Below are positions 34,504-45,428 of a stretch of DNA of 64,000 nucleotides, in pieces. Each line of letters begins with the position of its first letter. Positions within the stretch are counted from its first letter, which is position 1. The position numbers were made by a program, and so were the translations under genes. The stretch spans positions 806,001-870,000 of the forward strand of contig NZ_CP010552.1 in assembly GCF_001293165.1 (NCBI RefSeq). Reading direction: 5' to 3'. Below the pieces are notes generated by a model, which saw nothing but the letters and a program-made list of their open reading frames with translations, had not been told where the DNA came from and did no database searches. Origin of the DNA: Candidatus Thioglobus autotrophicus (lineage in GTDB: Bacteria > Pseudomonadota > Gammaproteobacteria > PS1 > Pseudothioglobaceae).

Positions 34504-35901
34504 ATGAGTGATAATAAAATCCAACTTGAAAATTTGTATGAAGAGGGTGATCAATGGGTTCAAAACCTAGGTGATGAAACCATTCATGCAAAACGCATGG
34601 GCGGCATATTTCGCAACTTTAAGTGGTTGGCTATTATTTTTTGGACACCATTTTTTATCGGCCCATATTTGACTTGGAACGATAAGCAGGCCATCCTTTT
34701 TGATATGGAAAATAGACAATATCATTTGTTCGATATTACCATTTTCCCACAGGATATTTGGATGTTAACCATGGTCTTGTTATTCTTAGCAATTTTGCTA
34801 GCAGCGATGACTACCGTGCTTGGGCGCGTTTTTTGTGGTTATTTTTGTTTCCAAACGATTTGGACAGATATTTTTACCTGGGTAGAGACTAAGGTTGAAG
34901 GTACGCCAATGAAGCGCCGCAAGCTAGATAAGGCGCCTATGAGTTTTTACAAGCTAAAAACCAAGCTGATTAAGCATGCTATTTGGATGTCCATCGCCCT
35001 GTTTTCTGGCGTTACTTGGATGTTGTATTTTGGCGTAACTTGGGCGGATTATTTCAATGCAGATATTAGCACCATCACTTTAACAATCACCGTTACGATT
35101 GCGTCAGGTGCTTATATTTTTGCCGGATTTATGCGCGAACAAACTTGTCTGTGGGTTTGTCCGTATGCGCGTATTCAGGGTGCGATGGTAGACAACCAGA
35201 GTGTTATGCCCACTTATGATCATTATCGTGGTGAAAATCGGGGCAAATTGAAAAAAGGCGAATTTGTTGACGGTAATGGAGATTGTATTGATTGCAATCA
35301 ATGTGTGGCCGTGTGCCCAACGGGTGTTGATATTCGCAAGGGTCAAGAGTATGGTTGTATTACTTGCGGCTTGTGTATCGATGCGTGTGACTCAGTGATG
35401 GAAAAAGTGGGTAAGCCAAAAGGCTTAATTCGCTATACTTCTTTAGCTGAGCTGGAGTATAAGCAAGCGCCTAAGCCACTGTATAAAAGACCGCGAGTGA
35501 TTGTTTATGGTTCAATTTTAGTGGCTGCTTTATCGATACTGGCTTATGGCATGAGCACTTTAGCTCCAATGGATTTAAAAGTTTTACATGATAGACAGCC
35601 ATTGTTTGTGCAGTTGTCAGATGGCTCTATTCGTAATAAATATGAGCTTAAAGTGATGAACAAAACTGATAAAGATATGCAGGTTGATATTAGCTTTGAA
35701 AGTCCAATTAAAGGGCTGAAATTCAAAAATTCATTAGATTTAGTCACTATTCCGACAGGTAACGTTAAATCTATTTTTGTTTATTTGTCTGCTTATGAAA
35801 ATAATGTGGGTGATGATTATGAGGTAACTTTTGTGGTTAAAGGCGCGCAATCTACATTAGAATATAAGACTTCATTTTTCACTCCGAGAAGCATGCGATG
35901 A
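34504..35901 (+). CDS. ccoG: Cytochrome c oxidase accessory protein CcoG (FixG/RdxA)
   Basis: CcoG is a membrane iron-sulfur and copper-reducing protein needed for assembly of cbb3-type cytochrome oxidase. The 465-residue protein has about five helices, the GRVFCGYFCFQTIWTDIF segment, and two ferredoxin cluster motifs, CIDCNQCVAVCPTG and CITCGLCIDACD (about 260-300), followed by a periplasmic domain. The start follows an FNR-controlled promoter. It overlaps the FixH gene by four bases. The structural ccoNOP genes are outside the window. Confidence 0.94.
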   Translation: MSDNKIQLENLYEEGDQWVQNLGDETIHAKRMGGIFRNFKWLAIIFWTPFFIGPYLTWNDKQAILFDMENRQYHLFDITIFPQDIWMLTMVLLFLAILLAAMTTVLGRVFCGYFCFQTIWTDIFTWVETKVEGTPMKRRKLDKAPMSFYKLKTKLIKHAIWMSIALFSGVTWMLYFGVTWADYFNADISTITLTITVTIASGAYIFAGFMREQTCLWVCPYARIQGAMVDNQSVMPTYDHYRGENRGKLKKGEFVDGNGDCIDCNQCVAVCPTGVDIRKGQEYGCITCGLCIDACDSVMEKVGKPKGLIRYTSLAELEYKQAPKPLYKRPRVIVYGSILVAALSILAYGMSTLAPMDLKVLHDRQPLFVQLSDGSIRNKYELKVMNKTDKDMQVDISFESPIKGLKFKNSLDLVTIPTGNVKSIFVYLSAYENNVGDDYEVTFVVKGAQSTLEYKTSFFTPRSMR

Positions 35902-36374
35902 GCGTACAAAAATCCCCAGTAATGATGTTAATGTTGGTGCTGTTTGTTGCCTTAGTTGGTGCAACAGTTTGGCGCATTATAACTGCCCTAGAGACGCACC
36001 CAGGCTTGGTAGTGGCTGATGCGTATGAGACAGGCGAACGCTATGGTAGTACCTTAAAAAAGCGTAACGAGCTCATTCAGCAAGGCTGGAAGCTAGAGCT
36101 AGTCTTGCCTGAAACCATTACTCATGGCGTTAAGCAAACTTATCGTGCCATTAGCACCAAGCAAGCGGTGCGCCTGAATAAGGCAGATGCCACGGCTTAT
36201 TTTTACCGACCATTGGAAATGAAGCATGATTTTTCAATGCCGATGACTAAAACCAGCGACGGCGCTTATCAGCTAGAAGTTAGCTTGCCACTTAAAGGGC
36301 GTTGGGATTTGTTGGTTGAGATATCTAAAGGTAGTTTTCTGCAGCAAAATTCTGCACGTATGTTTGCAGAGTAA
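35898..36374 (+). CDS. fixH: FixH/CcoH family protein
   Basis: FixH (CcoH) is a membrane-anchored assembly factor of cbb3-type oxidase. The 158-residue protein has one N-terminal helix (about 9-30), the VVADAYETGERYGSTL block that resembles the conserved Asp/Tyr-rich FixH segment, and an Ig-like periplasmic domain with FYRPLEMKHDFSMPM and a final LPLKGRWDLLVEI strand. Its start lies in the ccoG stop (ATGA overlap at 35898-35901), so the two are translationally coupled. It is convergent with znuC with three bases between them. Confidence 0.87.
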   Translation: MSVQKSPVMMLMLVLFVALVGATVWRIITALETHPGLVVADAYETGERYGSTLKKRNELIQQGWKLELVLPETITHGVKQTYRAISTKQAVRLNKADATAYFYRPLEMKHDFSMPMTKTSDGAYQLEVSLPLKGRWDLLVEISKGSFLQQNSARMFAE

Positions 36375-36377
36375 GCT

Positions 36378-37097
36378 TTAATCCTCGTGGCAGTGATTGT
36401 GGTGATGTTCATAAGTTGCCATTAATTCATCCATTTGGTCAGAGAATAGGTCGTTAAATTGAGCGTCTTTTAGGATTGATTCTGGCTGGCCCATGCAGCA
36501 AATATGGTGATAAAGGCACAATACCTGAGTAGATTCTTTCATCACGCGATGTAAGTCGTGTGAAACCATTAGCACTGCGCAACCTTGTTGTTGATGAATA
36601 TCCTGAATAAGCTTATACAGGTGCATTTGACCATTGACATCTAGATTTTGAGCCGGCTCATCTAAAATGAGTACATTGGGTTTGGCGAGTAAGGCTCTTG
36701 CAAGTAATACCCGCTGCATCTCACCTCCCGACAAACTTTTTAGCTCACTAGCAAGAATTGGCTCAATGCCGGTTAATTGGGCGGTATCTGCTAAAAAATC
36801 TGCACTGACTTTCTGATTTAGCTTTAAAAACCCAGTAACAGTAATCGGAATAAACTCATTCGGAATAAATTTTTGTGGGGTGTAGCCGAGTCGAACTTTG
36901 CTTGATTTTTTAACACTACCCGAATCTGGCTTAATCAAGCCTAGTAAAATTTTAATTAAGGAGCTTTTGCCAGCACCATTCGGACCAATGAGGGTAATAA
37001 ATTCACCGGCTTTAAGCTCAAAACTTACTTGATCCAAAACTGATTTTGTGTGGTGGCTCAGACTAACTTGGTCAACATGGATGAGTGTTTCTGACAT
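36378..37097 (-). CDS. znuC: Zinc ABC transporter ATP-binding protein, ZnuC-like
   Basis: ZnuC powers high-affinity zinc uptake with ZnuA and ZnuB. The 239-residue ATPase has Walker A GPNGAGKSSL, the signature LSGGEMQRVLLARAL, Walker B VLILDEPAQNLD and the His switch SHDLHRVM. The C-terminal tail is His-rich (MATYEHHHNHCHED), which suits zinc. Neither znuA nor znuB is in the window, so the partner genes must lie elsewhere. It is divergent from polA across 71 bases. Confidence 0.85.
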   Translation of the reverse strand: MSETLIHVDQVSLSHHTKSVLDQVSFELKAGEFITLIGPNGAGKSSLIKILLGLIKPDSGSVKKSSKVRLGYTPQKFIPNEFIPITVTGFLKLNQKVSADFLADTAQLTGIEPILASELKSLSGGEMQRVLLARALLAKPNVLILDEPAQNLDVNGQMHLYKLIQDIHQQQGCAVLMVSHDLHRVMKESTQVLCLYHHICCMGQPESILKDAQFNDLFSDQMDELMATYEHHHNHCHED

Positions 37098-37168
37098 AGA
37101 CTTAAAAATTGCTAAAGTAATGTTATTTTACAACTTAAGCAGCAGATAAAAATTGGTAAAATTAGCGC

Positions 37169-39895
37169 ATGTCACATAAGCTCATATTACTAGATGGCTC
37201 GGCTTTTTTGTTCCGCGCCTACTTCTCTACACTCAAACAGCACCTAAGCAATCAAGAGGGTTTTCCAACGGGTGCCATGTTTGGCGTGGTAAACGCCATT
37301 AAGCGTTTGCAAAGACAGTACCCTGAAGCCAAGCTAATTGCTATTTTTGATGCTAAAGGTAAAAACTTTCGTCATGAACTCTATCCGCAATACAAAGCCC
37401 ACAGAAAGCCAGCAGATGATGATTTAGTGATGCAAATCGAGCCTTTGTATGAGATTATTCGCGCTATGGGTTTTCATTTTATGTGTGTACCTGGCGTAGA
37501 AGCAGACGATGTTATTGCCACGTTGAGTCGTTGCGCTGATCAGCATAGTATTAAAACCATGATTGCCAGTGGTGATAAAGATTTAATGCAGCTGGTGAGT
37601 GAAAATATCTCTCAATTAGATATGACTGGCAGTACTTATAATCGCGATGGTGTGATTGAAAAAATGGGTGTCGCACCTGAGAAGATTTTAGATCTATTGG
37701 CGCTTACGGGTGATAGTGCTGACAACATTCCTGGCGTACCAAGTGTTGGCCCCAAAACGGCTATCAAATGGCTTCAGGCATATCGAGATCTTGACGGCAT
37801 TAAAGAAAATGCACATGAGATTAAAGGTAAAGTGGGCGAAAAGCTACGCGACAATTTCGATTTATTAGACTTATCTCACCGATTGGTGAGTCTGAAATTT
37901 GACGTAGACTTACCTTGTAATATTTTAGAAAGCGAGCCAGGTGAGGATAGTGCTAAATTAGCTGATTTGTATCTGCAGTATGGGTTTTCCATGTGGCATA
38001 AGCAGTTAGGAGATGTGGATACTTCTTCTGCGAATGAAACTGCCGAACAGCCGCATGAAGTCTCTAAGCCTGCACAAAGTTTACTAGAGGGTTATTCACA
38101 AACCACTGTATTAGATGAGGCGATATTTACCACTATGGTCGAGCGCCTCAAGCGCTGTAAGCGTTTTGTGGTAGATTTGGAAACCAACTCGCTGGATTAC
38201 ATGAATGCCAAAATTGTAGGCTGGGTCTTTTTAATTGAACGCGATAGTTTTTATATCCCTGTTGCTCATGATTATTTAGACGCACCTAAGCAATTGGACT
38301 TTTCCAAGGTTATGGAAACGCTAAAACCTATTTTGGAAGAAGCGAGTATTGGCAAGGTAGGGCAAAATCTCAAATATGATGCCCATGTTTTGGCCAATTA
38401 TCAAATTGATTTAAACGGCATTACAGATGACACAATGGTTAAGTCGTATGTGTTAAATTCAGTAGCAACACGCCACAATATGGACGATTTGTCTGAGCAT
38501 TACCTGAACCACCAAACCATTGCGTTTTCTGAGGTAGCCGGCAAAGGTAAAAAACAAATTACCTTTAATCAAGTATCGTTAGAGGTGGCTAGCCCTTATG
38601 CTTGCGAAGATGTGATTGTGACAGATTTACTCAATCAGGTGTTGGATGAGAATTTGGCCCAGTATCCTAAGTTGGTTAAGCTATATCAGCGTATTGAACT
38701 GCCAATGGTTAAGGTGTTATTGGCGGTCGAGCGCAATGGTGTTAAGCTAGATGTGAGCTCGTTGAGTATGCAACAACTAGAGGTAAAATCTCAGATGGAT
38801 CGCATTCAAGCGCAAGCATACGAGCTTGCAGGTGAGGTGTTCAACCTAGAATCACCTAAGCAAATACAGCAGATTTTGTTTTCTGAAGAAGGCTTGGGTT
38901 TGGAGCCGAAAAAGAAAACACCAAAAGGTGCACCCTCTACCAATGAAGAGGCGCTTAAGTTGCTAGACCATCCTTTAGTTGATTTGATTTTGAGCTATCG
39001 AACCCTAACCAAGCTCAACTCTACTTATTTAGAAGCACTACCCAAGCAAATTGATTTGCATACTCAGCGACTACACACCTCTTATCATCAGGCAGTGACA
39101 GCGACAGGGCGGCTATCTTCGTCTAATCCAAATTTGCAAAATATTCCTATTCGATCTGAGCTGGGTGCACGTATTCGTGGCGCCTTTGTGGCTAGTGAAG
39201 GCTGTGTGATTATTGCTGCGGATTATTCTCAAATTGAGCTAAGAATTATGGCGCATATCTCCCAAGATGTTAATTTATTAGACGCTTTTAAGCATGATCA
39301 GGATGTGCATAGTGCGACCGCTGCCACCATGTTTAAAGTGGCTATTGATGAAGTAACCAAGGAGCAACGTCGTCGAGCTAAGGCGATTAATTTTGGCCTG
39401 ATTTATGGCATGAGCGCTTTTGGTTTGGCCAAGCAAATCGATGTTTCACGCACAGAGGCTAAAGAATATATTGATGCCTATTTTGAGAACTATCCAGGCG
39501 TGGCTCAGTACATGGAAGATACGCGAGAATCTGCTAAGATTCAAGGCTATGTTGAGACAATTATGGGCAGGAGGTTGTATCTGCCACAGATTAATGCTAA
39601 GAATAAAATGCTACAGCAGCATGCACTAAGAACAGCGATTAACGCACCAATGCAGGGCTCAAGTGCTGACATTATTAAAAAAGCCATGCTGGATGTGCAT
39701 GACTGGATTGGTAAAAATAATAACGACATCAAAATGATTATGCAAGTGCATGATGAGTTAGTTTTTGAAGTGAGTGCTGATCAAGTAGAGGTGTTTTCTC
39801 AAAAAATAAAAGACTTAATGGAGGGTGCTGTTTTGCTCGATATCCCCTTAAAGGTGGATGTCGGCACGGGCAACTCTTGGCAACAAGCACACTAA
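37169..39895 (+). CDS. polA: DNA polymerase I
   Basis: PolA fills gaps and removes RNA primers in replication and repair. All three domains are visible in the 908-residue protein: the 5' nuclease (1-290) with GDKDLMQLV and [19 protein letters not shown]; a 3'-5' exonuclease (about 325-510) whose catalytic DLETNSLD and [12 protein letters not shown] motifs are intact; and the polymerase with [28 protein letters not shown] and [11 protein letters not shown]. No loss of proofreading residues is seen. It is followed by argS after 29 bases. Confidence 0.98.
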   Translation: MSHKLILLDGSAFLFRAYFSTLKQHLSNQEGFPTGAMFGVVNAIKRLQRQYPEAKLIAIFDAKGKNFRHELYPQYKAHRKPADDDLVMQIEPLYEIIRAMGFHFMCVPGVEADDVIATLSRCADQHSIKTMIASGDKDLMQLVSENISQLDMTGSTYNRDGVIEKMGVAPEKILDLLALTGDSADNIPGVPSVGPKTAIKWLQAYRDLDGIKENAHEIKGKVGEKLRDNFDLLDLSHRLVSLKFDVDLPCNILESEPGEDSAKLADLYLQYGFSMWHKQLGDVDTSSANETAEQPHEVSKPAQSLLEGYSQTTVLDEAIFTTMVERLKRCKRFVVDLETNSLDYMNAKIVGWVFLIERDSFYIPVAHDYLDAPKQLDFSKVMETLKPILEEASIGKVGQNLKYDAHVLANYQIDLNGITDDTMVKSYVLNSVATRHNMDDLSEHYLNHQTIAFSEVAGKGKKQITFNQVSLEVASPYACEDVIVTDLLNQVLDENLAQYPKLVKLYQRIELPMVKVLLAVERNGVKLDVSSLSMQQLEVKSQMDRIQAQAYELAGEVFNLESPKQIQQILFSEEGLGLEPKKKTPKGAPSTNEEALKLLDHPLVDLILSYRTLTKLNSTYLEALPKQIDLHTQRLHTSYHQAVTATGRLSSSNPNLQNIPIRSELGARIRGAFVASEGCVIIAADYSQIELRIMAHISQDVNLLDAFKHDQDVHSATAATMFKVAIDEVTKEQRRRAKAINFGLIYGMSAFGLAKQIDVSRTEAKEYIDAYFENYPGVAQYMEDTRESAKIQGYVETIMGRRLYLPQINAKNKMLQQHALRTAINAPMQGSSADIIKKAMLDVHDWIGKNNNDIKMIMQVHDELVFEVSADQVEVFSQKIKDLMEGAVLLDIPLKVDVGTGNSWQQAH

Positions 39896-39924
39896 TTAAA
39901 AAAAAGACAAAAAACAGGTTTGAT

Positions 39925-41628
39925 ATGAAGCAACAATTACAACAACTCCTAACCCAGGCACTGCAAGCATTGATCGATGAGGGTGTTTTAGAAAGTGCGC
40001 CAAGCGAGATTCGACTGGATCATTCTAAGGACAAAACGCAAGGAGATTTTGCTTCGAATATTGCCATGGTTTTGTCTAAACAAGCTCGATGTGCTCCTAA
40101 GGTTTTGGCCGAAAAGATTGTGGCTAAACTGGCCAATGCCAGTGAAATTGATAAAGTGGAAATTGCTGGACCCGGTTTTATTAATTTTTTCATGTCTCAA
40201 GGTTCAAACAATCAGGTGTTGGAAGATATTTTGGCTCAAGGTGATGCCTTTGGTTTGTCTGATGTCGGCCAAGGTCAGCGTATTTTGCTGGAATTTGTCT
40301 CTGCTAATCCAACAGGGCCACTGCATGTGGGTCATGGTCGAGGTGCGGCTTATGGGGCGACAGTTTCTAATCTATTGCGCGCCGTTGGCTTTGAGGTGGA
40401 TAACGAATACTATGTGAATGACGCTGGACGACAAATGGATATTTTGACAACGTCAGTTTATTTGCGCTATTGTGAGGTAAATATTTTCCCAGATAATGCT
40501 TATAAAGGCGATTACATTGTTGATATCGCCAAGCAAATTAGCGGTGTGGAAAAACACGATATTGCCAAAGGCGTGTGCAAGGATGAAAAAGACGGTGGCG
40601 ACAAAGAAAAACATATTGATGAGCTGATTGCCAATTGTAAGAAAAAATTAGGAAAGGGTTATCAGCAGATTTTTAGATTGGCAATCGATAGCATTTTGGG
40701 CGGCATTAAGGCGGATTTATCTGAATTTGGCATTGAGTACAATCAATGGTTTTCAGAGCAATCTTTGGTAGATTCTGGTTTATCTGAAAAGACGGTTAAA
40801 GCGCTACAAGCATCCGGCCATATTTATGAAAAAGATGGCGCTTTATGGTTTAAAACCACAGATTTTGGCGACGATTTAGATCGTGTTGTGGTGCGTGACA
40901 ACGGTATCCATACTTATTTTGCCTCGGACATTGCCTATCATTTAGAAAAGTTTGAGCGTGGTTATGACAAAATCATTAATATCTGGGGTTCAGATCATCA
41001 TGGCTATATCGCTAGAGTTAAAGCGTCCATTGCAGCATTAGGGCATAATCCAGATAAGCTGGAAATTCTACTGGTGCAATTTGCCAACTTATATCGTGGT
41101 GGTGAAAAAGTTGCAATGTCAACCCGTAGCGGTTCATTTGTGACGCTGGAAGAGTTGCGTCATGAGGTCGGTAATGATGCAGCACGCTTTTTCTATGTAC
41201 TGAGAAAATCAGAGCAACACATGGATTTTGACCTAGACTTGGCCAAATCCAAAACTAATGAAAACCCCGTATTCTATATTCAATATGCTCATGCACGTAT
41301 TTGTTCGGTGCTTAAACAAGCGCAATCAACAAAAGATGATACTGCCGAATTATCGCGCCTAACCAGTGATACGGAAATGGCCTTAATTAAAGAATTAAAT
41401 CGTTATAAAGGGGTTTTGCAGACCAGTGCCGTTAATTATGAGCCCCATGTTCTAGCCCATTATTTAAGAGATTTGGCCGGTGAATTTCATAGTTATTACA
41501 ATAACAGTGAGTTTTTGGTGGATGAGGCTGAACTCCGAGAAACCAGGGTATTATTAATTAGAGCCGTCAAGCAAGTGCTGGCAAATGGTTTAGGAATTTT
41601 GGGCGTTAGCGCACCAGATTCTATGTAG
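39925..41628 (+). CDS. argS: Arginyl-tRNA synthetase
   Basis: ArgS charges tRNA-Arg. The 567-residue protein has the N-terminal additional domain, the active-site motif [17 protein letters not shown] (HIGH type), the catalytic loop [20 protein letters not shown] (replacing KMSKS), and the C-terminal anticodon-binding helical domain. Class I, length as usual. The frame continues upstream to a TTG at 39877 inside polA, but the ATG at 39925 with AACAGG upstream gives the normal N-terminus. It is followed by the helicase gene after 19 bases. Confidence 0.96.
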   Translation: MKQQLQQLLTQALQALIDEGVLESAPSEIRLDHSKDKTQGDFASNIAMVLSKQARCAPKVLAEKIVAKLANASEIDKVEIAGPGFINFFMSQGSNNQVLEDILAQGDAFGLSDVGQGQRILLEFVSANPTGPLHVGHGRGAAYGATVSNLLRAVGFEVDNEYYVNDAGRQMDILTTSVYLRYCEVNIFPDNAYKGDYIVDIAKQISGVEKHDIAKGVCKDEKDGGDKEKHIDELIANCKKKLGKGYQQIFRLAIDSILGGIKADLSEFGIEYNQWFSEQSLVDSGLSEKTVKALQASGHIYEKDGALWFKTTDFGDDLDRVVVRDNGIHTYFASDIAYHLEKFERGYDKIINIWGSDHHGYIARVKASIAALGHNPDKLEILLVQFANLYRGGEKVAMSTRSGSFVTLEELRHEVGNDAARFFYVLRKSEQHMDFDLDLAKSKTNENPVFYIQYAHARICSVLKQAQSTKDDTAELSRLTSDTEMALIKELNRYKGVLQTSAVNYEPHVLAHYLRDLAGEFHSYYNNSEFLVDEAELRETRVLLIRAVKQVLANGLGILGVSAPDSM

Positions 41629-41647
41629 GCTGGTATAGACTTTGAGC

Positions 41648-44600
41648 ATGGATGACCAAGTACAGAGAGCTCAAGCCTTAGATACAACACGTTCTTTTTT
41701 AATTCAAGCGCCAGCAGGCTCGGGAAAAACCGAGTTACTAACGCAGCGCTACTTAAAACTCTTATCTATTAGTGACTCGCCAGAAGGCGTATTGGCCATG
41801 ACATTTACCAAGAAAGCGGTGAGTGAGCTGAAAGCCAGAGTAATTGAAGCGCTCAAATCTGCTGCAAGTATACGCCCAGAGCAAGCACACAAACAAAAAA
41901 CCTACGATTTGGCTGTGGCAGTATTAGCCCAGTCGAGTGCAAATGGCTGGGATTTAATTAACATGCCACAGCGACTCAAAATCTCTACTATTGATGGTTT
42001 GTCGAGTTTAATTACTAACCGCTATCCACAGCCAAAATCCTGGGTTAATAAGCAAATTATTACCCAGGTTTGGCAGCAAGATAACCTCTATCTGCAAGCG
42101 GCTGAGCAGACGCTACTGAGTATTGATACTAAGGAATTTGGTCCGTGTATACGCAACACGCTATTGTATTTGGATAATCATGTAAATCGTTTTTATCAGC
42201 TGATAACCTCTATGCTGAAAAAGCGCGATCAGTGGCTAAACAAACTCTATTTGCAAGATACGTTAAATATTCAAAATTTAGAAAATAGTGCGGCCATTAT
42301 TATTAACCGTCATTTAGAGCAATTGTTAGCGCAGGCTGAGCCTCATTTTAACACTGAGTTTTTCACTGCACTGGATGTCAATACGCAGGCAGATATAGCC
42401 AGTATTGGCCAACTGCCAACTGCGAGTGTTGATAGCCTGCCTCAATGGAAAATTTTGGCTAATTTTTGCCTTACAACTTCGGGTGATTGGCGTAAACAAC
42501 TCACTAAAGCTAACGGTTTTCCACCAGAACTGAAGGATCAAAAACAAGCTGCACTTGAGGTCTTGGCAGAATTAGCCAATCAACCCGCCTTACAAACACT
42601 ACTCTATAACGTGCATAAGCTGCCAGATGTGAATTTTGATACGACACAAATCCAAGCGTTGGATGATATCGCCCAAGTCTTAAAAATTGCAGTTGCCCAG
42701 CTACGTGTTTTATTTGATGAGCAACAAGTCACTGATTTTATTCAAGTGGCACTTGATGCAGACCAAGCATTAAGCCAACAGGAAGCGAGCGATATCGCCT
42801 TATTTTTAGACTATAAGATTCAGCATTTACTGGTTGATGAATTTCAAGATACATCCAGTACGCAGTTTTCCCTGATTGAAAAATTGATTGCAAGCTGGCA
42901 GCCAAATGACCACAGAACTTTGTTTTTGGTGGGCGACCCTATGCAGTCAATTTACCTATTTAGACAATCTCAAGTGGGATTGTTTTTACAGGTGCGCGCC
43001 CAAGGTATTGCCAATATTCGCCCTGAATTTTTACAATTAACCACCAATTTTCGCTCTTCAAAAGCCGTGGTGGAAGCTAACAATGAGATTTTCGCTAAAA
43101 TATTTCCTGCGCAAGAAGACGCCTACTTGGGTGCTATTTGCTATTCACCTTCTGTGGCTGCGAATGATCATCTGGATCCAGCCATTCACATGCATGCTTG
43201 CGCCTATCAGGAAGATGAGCGTGAAGCGCAAATTGTTTTAGATCTTATTCAAAATAATCCAAGTAAACAGATTGCTGTTTTGGTTAGAAGTCGCTCTCAT
43301 TTAAAACATATTGTGCCCAAACTAAAAGCGGCAGGTGTTGGGTTTGAGGCGCTTAAAACCACACCTCTCAAGGAAGAATTATTCACTAAGGATTTATTAA
43401 GCCTCACCCGTGCTTTATTACATTTAGGTGATAAAACTGCCTGGCTTAGTTTGTTACGAGCGCCTTGGTGTGGGCTTCTATTAGAAGATTTATTGATACT
43501 ATCTCAAAGTGATGATCAAGTCATTTTAGAATTGATTTCCAATCAAAAAGTATTGCAAAGTCTTAGTGAAGATGGGCAAAAACGTGCGCATCATATTGCC
43601 ATGGCTTTAGAACAGGCTACTGGGCAACGTGCAAGATTTGGTTTTGCGCAAACCCTTGAATTCGCGCTATACCAACTTATGCCAAAGTTGAGTTTGTCGG
43701 TTAAAGAGTCGATGATTAAAGACCAATTTATGCAAATTATTCATGAATGTGAATCACAGCAACAGCTTAATATTGGCACCATTAATCAAATGTTAGCTGA
43801 GCTTTATGCGCCGAGCGCACCTGCTCGTGTTCAGCTGATGACTATTCACGAGTCTAAAGGCCTAGAGTTTGATTGGGTGATTATGCCTGGACTCGGAAAA
43901 TCCTCAAAAAGCAATCAATCACCTATTATTCATTTGCAGCAGTCGCCCGACCAATCTTTATTATTAGCCCCGATGAAGTCGTATGTACACACTCAACAGA
44001 GTGCCACGTATGAGTACCTTAAATATGTTGAGTCTCAGCAAAATAACAATGAAACCTTGCGTCTACTATATGTTGCGATGACGCGTGCTAAGCAGGCTAT
44101 TCACTTGTTGGGCACTGTTAGCAGAAGCAATAAAGCCAGTAAAAATACTTTTCTGGCTTTATTGGCGTCGAAATTCCAGCCACAGTTTGATGAAGTTAGA
44201 CCGACAGTCATCGAGACAGATCAAGTGGAAAAAGTGGCGCCAGCATTAGTGCGTTATGTAGAGCTTTCCGATTATCAACAGCTTGAAGATTTTGCCCATG
44301 AGCGTCTTGATTTACAGCTGAGTATTGAGTTGCAATTTAAAAGTTTGTTAGGCACTTTGCTGCATCAATATTATGAACAAGGGCAATTCTCACCTGATCA
44401 ATCCAGTATTAAACTGCGACTGATAGAGGCTGGATTTGCTCAACAGGATTTAGACCAGCAGGCAGCGCTTATTACGCATATGCTTAATCAGACTCAGCAA
44501 GATCCGCAGTTTGAGTGGCTTTTTAAAGTTCGAGAATCCACCCAAGTTGAGGCTGAGTTTATCATTGATAATCGTAGTATTATTATTGACCGGTTGTTTA

Positions 44601-44806
44601 TTGCGGATGATATTTTATGGATTATTGATTTTAAAACCGCCATTCGATCAGAGCATGAGTCAATCGATCAATTTGTTAACAGACAAAAATTGGCGCATAC
44701 TAAGCAATTATTATTCTATAAACAGGCGCTTGCAAATATTTATTCGAACGATATTCAATGCGCGCTATACTGCCCTGCTGTGCAGAAAATCATACAAATT
44801 AATTAA
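41648..44806 (+). CDS. AddA/RecB-like DNA helicase-nuclease
   Basis: The 1052-residue protein combines a UvrD-type superfamily I helicase and a C-terminal PD-(D/E)XK nuclease. Seen: Walker A APAGSGKTELLTQRYL, motif Ia MTFTKKAVSELKARV, motif II HLLVDEFQDTSSTQF, motif III GDPMQSIYLFRQSQVG, motif V IHESKGLEFDWVI, motif VI LRLLYVAMTRAKQ, and the nuclease core with IIDRLFIADDILWIIDFKT (Asp...Asp-x-Lys). This is the layout of AddA/RecB in double-strand-break resection. An addB gene is not adjacent, so complex membership is inferred. The ATG at 41648 is used; a TTG two codons upstream is an alternative. Confidence 0.85.
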   Translation: MDDQVQRAQALDTTRSFLIQAPAGSGKTELLTQRYLKLLSISDSPEGVLAMTFTKKAVSELKARVIEALKSAASIRPEQAHKQKTYDLAVAVLAQSSANGWDLINMPQRLKISTIDGLSSLITNRYPQPKSWVNKQIITQVWQQDNLYLQAAEQTLLSIDTKEFGPCIRNTLLYLDNHVNRFYQLITSMLKKRDQWLNKLYLQDTLNIQNLENSAAIIINRHLEQLLAQAEPHFNTEFFTALDVNTQADIASIGQLPTASVDSLPQWKILANFCLTTSGDWRKQLTKANGFPPELKDQKQAALEVLAELANQPALQTLLYNVHKLPDVNFDTTQIQALDDIAQVLKIAVAQLRVLFDEQQVTDFIQVALDADQALSQQEASDIALFLDYKIQHLLVDEFQDTSSTQFSLIEKLIASWQPNDHRTLFLVGDPMQSIYLFRQSQVGLFLQVRAQGIANIRPEFLQLTTNFRSSKAVVEANNEIFAKIFPAQEDAYLGAICYSPSVAANDHLDPAIHMHACAYQEDEREAQIVLDLIQNNPSKQIAVLVRSRSHLKHIVPKLKAAGVGFEALKTTPLKEELFTKDLLSLTRALLHLGDKTAWLSLLRAPWCGLLLEDLLILSQSDDQVILELISNQKVLQSLSEDGQKRAHHIAMALEQATGQRARFGFAQTLEFALYQLMPKLSLSVKESMIKDQFMQIIHECESQQQLNIGTINQMLAELYAPSAPARVQLMTIHESKGLEFDWVIMPGLGKSSKSNQSPIIHLQQSPDQSLLLAPMKSYVHTQQSATYEYLKYVESQQNNNETLRLLYVAMTRAKQAIHLLGTVSRSNKASKNTFLALLASKFQPQFDEVRPTVIETDQVEKVAPALVRYVELSDYQQLEDFAHERLDLQLSIELQFKSLLGTLLHQYYEQGQFSPDQSSIKLRLIEAGFAQQDLDQQAALITHMLNQTQQDPQFEWLFKVRESTQVEAEFIIDNRSIIIDRLFIADDILWIIDFKTAIRSEHESIDQFVNRQKLAHTKQLLFYKQALANIYSNDIQCALYCPAVQKIIQIN

Positions 44807-44851
44807 CCGTTAAAATTTAGAAAATTTTACAATTCATCTTATTAACGTGTT

Positions 44852-45427
44852 TTATTTGAACAAGGTATTAATCATTGCCACCGCATCACAGCCTGCATCT
44901 AACGCTTGTTGTTGATTGTTAAAATCAATACCACCAATACCCACAATAGGAATATTGAGCACCGCTTTTGCTTTGGTAATAGTGTCGAGTGAGCACTTAG
45001 GCGCATCCGGCTTAGTGTTAGATGGAAATAGCGCACCAAAAGCCACGTAGTTTGCCCCTTGGTGCTGTGCCTTTATTGATAAATCAATATGGTTATAACA
45101 AGACACGCCAATAATGGCACGCTCGCCTAATTGTTGGCGTGCGTATTGTATAGTGCTGTCATTTTTTCCCAAATGGACACCGTCGGCATCGACTTTTTGA
45201 GCTAGGTTAATATCATCATTGATGATAAATAAAGTATGATGTTGTAAACACAATTGGCGTAGTTTTGTTGCCTCTCTGAGTTTGAGATCAGCATCAATGC
45301 TCTTACGTCGATACTGCAAAATGCTGATATGATGCTGAGTTATTATTTTTTCAATTTGATCGAGGTTAAGAGAAATATCGGGGGTAATGGCGTAAATACC
45401 ACGGATTTTTTCAACTGAATTTGACAT
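44852..45427 (-). CDS. thiE: Thiamine-phosphate synthase
   Basis: ThiE joins HMP-pyrophosphate and thiazole phosphate to make thiamine phosphate. The 191-residue TIM-barrel protein has IYAITPD, ILQYRRKSID, FIINDDINLAQKVDADGVHLGKND (in segments), IGVSCYNH and VGIGGIDFNN. A small ThiE but complete. No TPP riboswitch is visible; the space before its start is one base, because lptC begins on the other strand at 45429. The promoter must lie within lptC. Confidence 0.92.
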   Translation of the reverse strand: MSNSVEKIRGIYAITPDISLNLDQIEKIITQHHISILQYRRKSIDADLKLREATKLRQLCLQHHTLFIINDDINLAQKVDADGVHLGKNDSTIQYARQQLGERAIIGVSCYNHIDLSIKAQHQGANYVAFGALFPSNTKPDAPKCSLDTITKAKAVLNIPIVGIGGIDFNNQQQALDAGCDAVAMINTLFK

Positions 45428-45428
45428 A

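Noticed and set aside
37105-37130. Zur-type site before znuC (TAATGTTATTTTACAA)
   Set aside because: Only half of the palindromic consensus is present; too weak to list as a site.
39877-39924. TTG start for argS inside the end of polA
   Set aside because: The ATG at 39925 gives the normal ArgS N-terminus and the upstream codons have no family pattern.
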